A stretch of 24,554 bases of DNA from JAYEJW01 sp034716535. GTDB taxonomy: Bacteria > Pseudomonadota > Gammaproteobacteria > Chromatiales > Chromatiaceae. The translations under genes were made by a program, and so were the position numbers. The DNA is taken from contig JAYEJW010000573.1 of assembly GCA_034716535.1 (NCBI GenBank), forward strand, positions 1-24,554, written 5' to 3'. Below are positions 24,191 through 24,554 of the stretch, piece after piece (the first letter of the stretch is position 1; each line of letters opens with the position of its first letter). Under the pieces are notes generated by a model that was not told the DNA's origin, did no database searches, and was given only the letters and a program-made list of their open reading frames with translations.

Positions 24191-24554
24191 AAGGTCAAAC
24201 CCTACGTAAGGTCCTCTGTATTGCAAGCACGGTCCTCTTCGTCGGCGCGCTGGCCACGGACGCATTCGCGCGGGGTGGCGGTGGGAGAGCCGGCGGCGGT
24301 GGCGCCCGGGGGATGTCTGCGGGTGGCGGGGGATTCTCCCGCTCGGGCCCGGCCCGCGGTGGAAGCTTCTCATCGGGCTCGGCTCAGCGGAGCGCGTCCG
24401 CGAGGAGCGAGGGCCGGCAACAGGGTATGTCGGAGTGTCGCCGTGCTCAGGATGCGAAACGGGACGTCCCAGTCCCCCTTTCGCCTTCCGCTCGGCGACA
24501 GCCTTTATGCCCCGGTTCGCCCCGCTCCGGGGCCACAGCTTCGGCACTTCGCGC
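24187..24554 (+). CDS. Secreted Gly/Ser/Arg-rich protein, runs off window end
   Basis: The frame opens at the ATG at 24187, inside the DUF2092 stop, with AGGAG 7 nt upstream, and stays open to the last base. A signal peptide (VLCIASTVLFVGALATDAFA, cleavage near residue 28) is followed by RGGGGRAGGGGARGMSAGGG and by FSRSGPARGGSFSSGSAQRS. After about residue 85 the Gly/Ser character gives way to GMSECRRAQDAKRD and Pro-rich sequence, which may mark a frame error close to the window end. Gly-rich secreted partners of this kind next to DUF2092 genes are something I recall from other proteobacteria. The function is unknown, possibly a surface or outer-membrane-associated protein. Confidence 0.65.
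   Translation, partial: MKGQTLRKVLCIASTVLFVGALATDAFARGGGGRAGGGGARGMSAGGGGFSRSGPARGGSFSSGSAQRSASARSEGRQQGMSECRRAQDAKRDVPVPLSPSARRQPLCPGSPRSGATASALR

Noticed and set aside
23750..24547. A 265-codon minus-strand frame opposite DUF2092 and the Gly-rich gene
   Set aside because: It is antisense to two genes with signal peptides and coupled ribosome binding sites; its Arg/Pro/His-rich composition is shadow-like.

Overview
The window is GC-rich bacterial DNA, probably from a proteobacterium and plausibly a gammaproteobacterial sulfur-oxidising or otherwise CO2-fixing autotroph. The lineage is inferred from gene content only: a DAB-type inorganic-carbon uptake locus, a SulP transporter, and a YSC84/DUF2092 envelope cassette. 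There is no rRNA, tRNA or CRISPR array that I can recognise.

Region A (1-4757, + strand) holds the 3' part of a class I SAM methyltransferase, an OpuC/EgtU-type ABC importer (an ATPase plus a permease fused to its substrate-binding domain) and a glutamine-dependent asparagine synthetase with a GTG start. The last three genes are tightly coupled. They look like uptake and amidation/methylation of a small betaine-like compound, but the substrate is unknown. Region B (4758-5405) is a scar: a short REP-like motif, a solitary Phd/YefM-type antitoxin on the minus strand, and an inverted TTCGTAC repeat that looks like its operator.

Region C (5406-18143) is a large inorganic-carbon locus. In order it has an intact SulP/STAS anion transporter, a NuoM-like gene with three lesions, a minus-strand SgcJ/EcaC (SnoaL-like fold) gene, a DabA (DUF2309) gene with two stops and at least three frameshifts, an intact NuoL/DabB-like gene, two intact NuoM-like genes, and a 381-aa protein that I read as an LCIB-type carbonic anhydrase homologue. 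A remnant of a four-helix-bundle (23S intervening-sequence type) protein gene with inverted flanks lies between dabA and the NuoL-like gene. The locus suggests a membrane-potential-driven CO2 hydration/bicarbonate trapping complex with several antiporter-like subunits and an extra carbonic anhydrase. Its catalytic DabA and one membrane subunit are decaying.

Region D (18144-19732) contains a partial second copy (about 285 bp) of the 3' end of the LCIB-like gene and its downstream hairpin. A small antitoxin and a damaged MazF-like toxin lie between the two copies.

Region E (19733-24554) has a GAF-AAA-Fis sigma54 activator with one frameshift, followed by a well-matched -24/-12 promoter in front of an antibiotic-biosynthesis-monooxygenase-fold gene. 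After that comes an envelope cassette: a YSC84-domain protein, a Thr-rich secreted protein, a LOG-family C-terminal remnant, a DUF2092 protein and a Gly/Ser-rich secreted protein that runs off the window. All family names are from reading the translated sequence by eye; no database search was possible.
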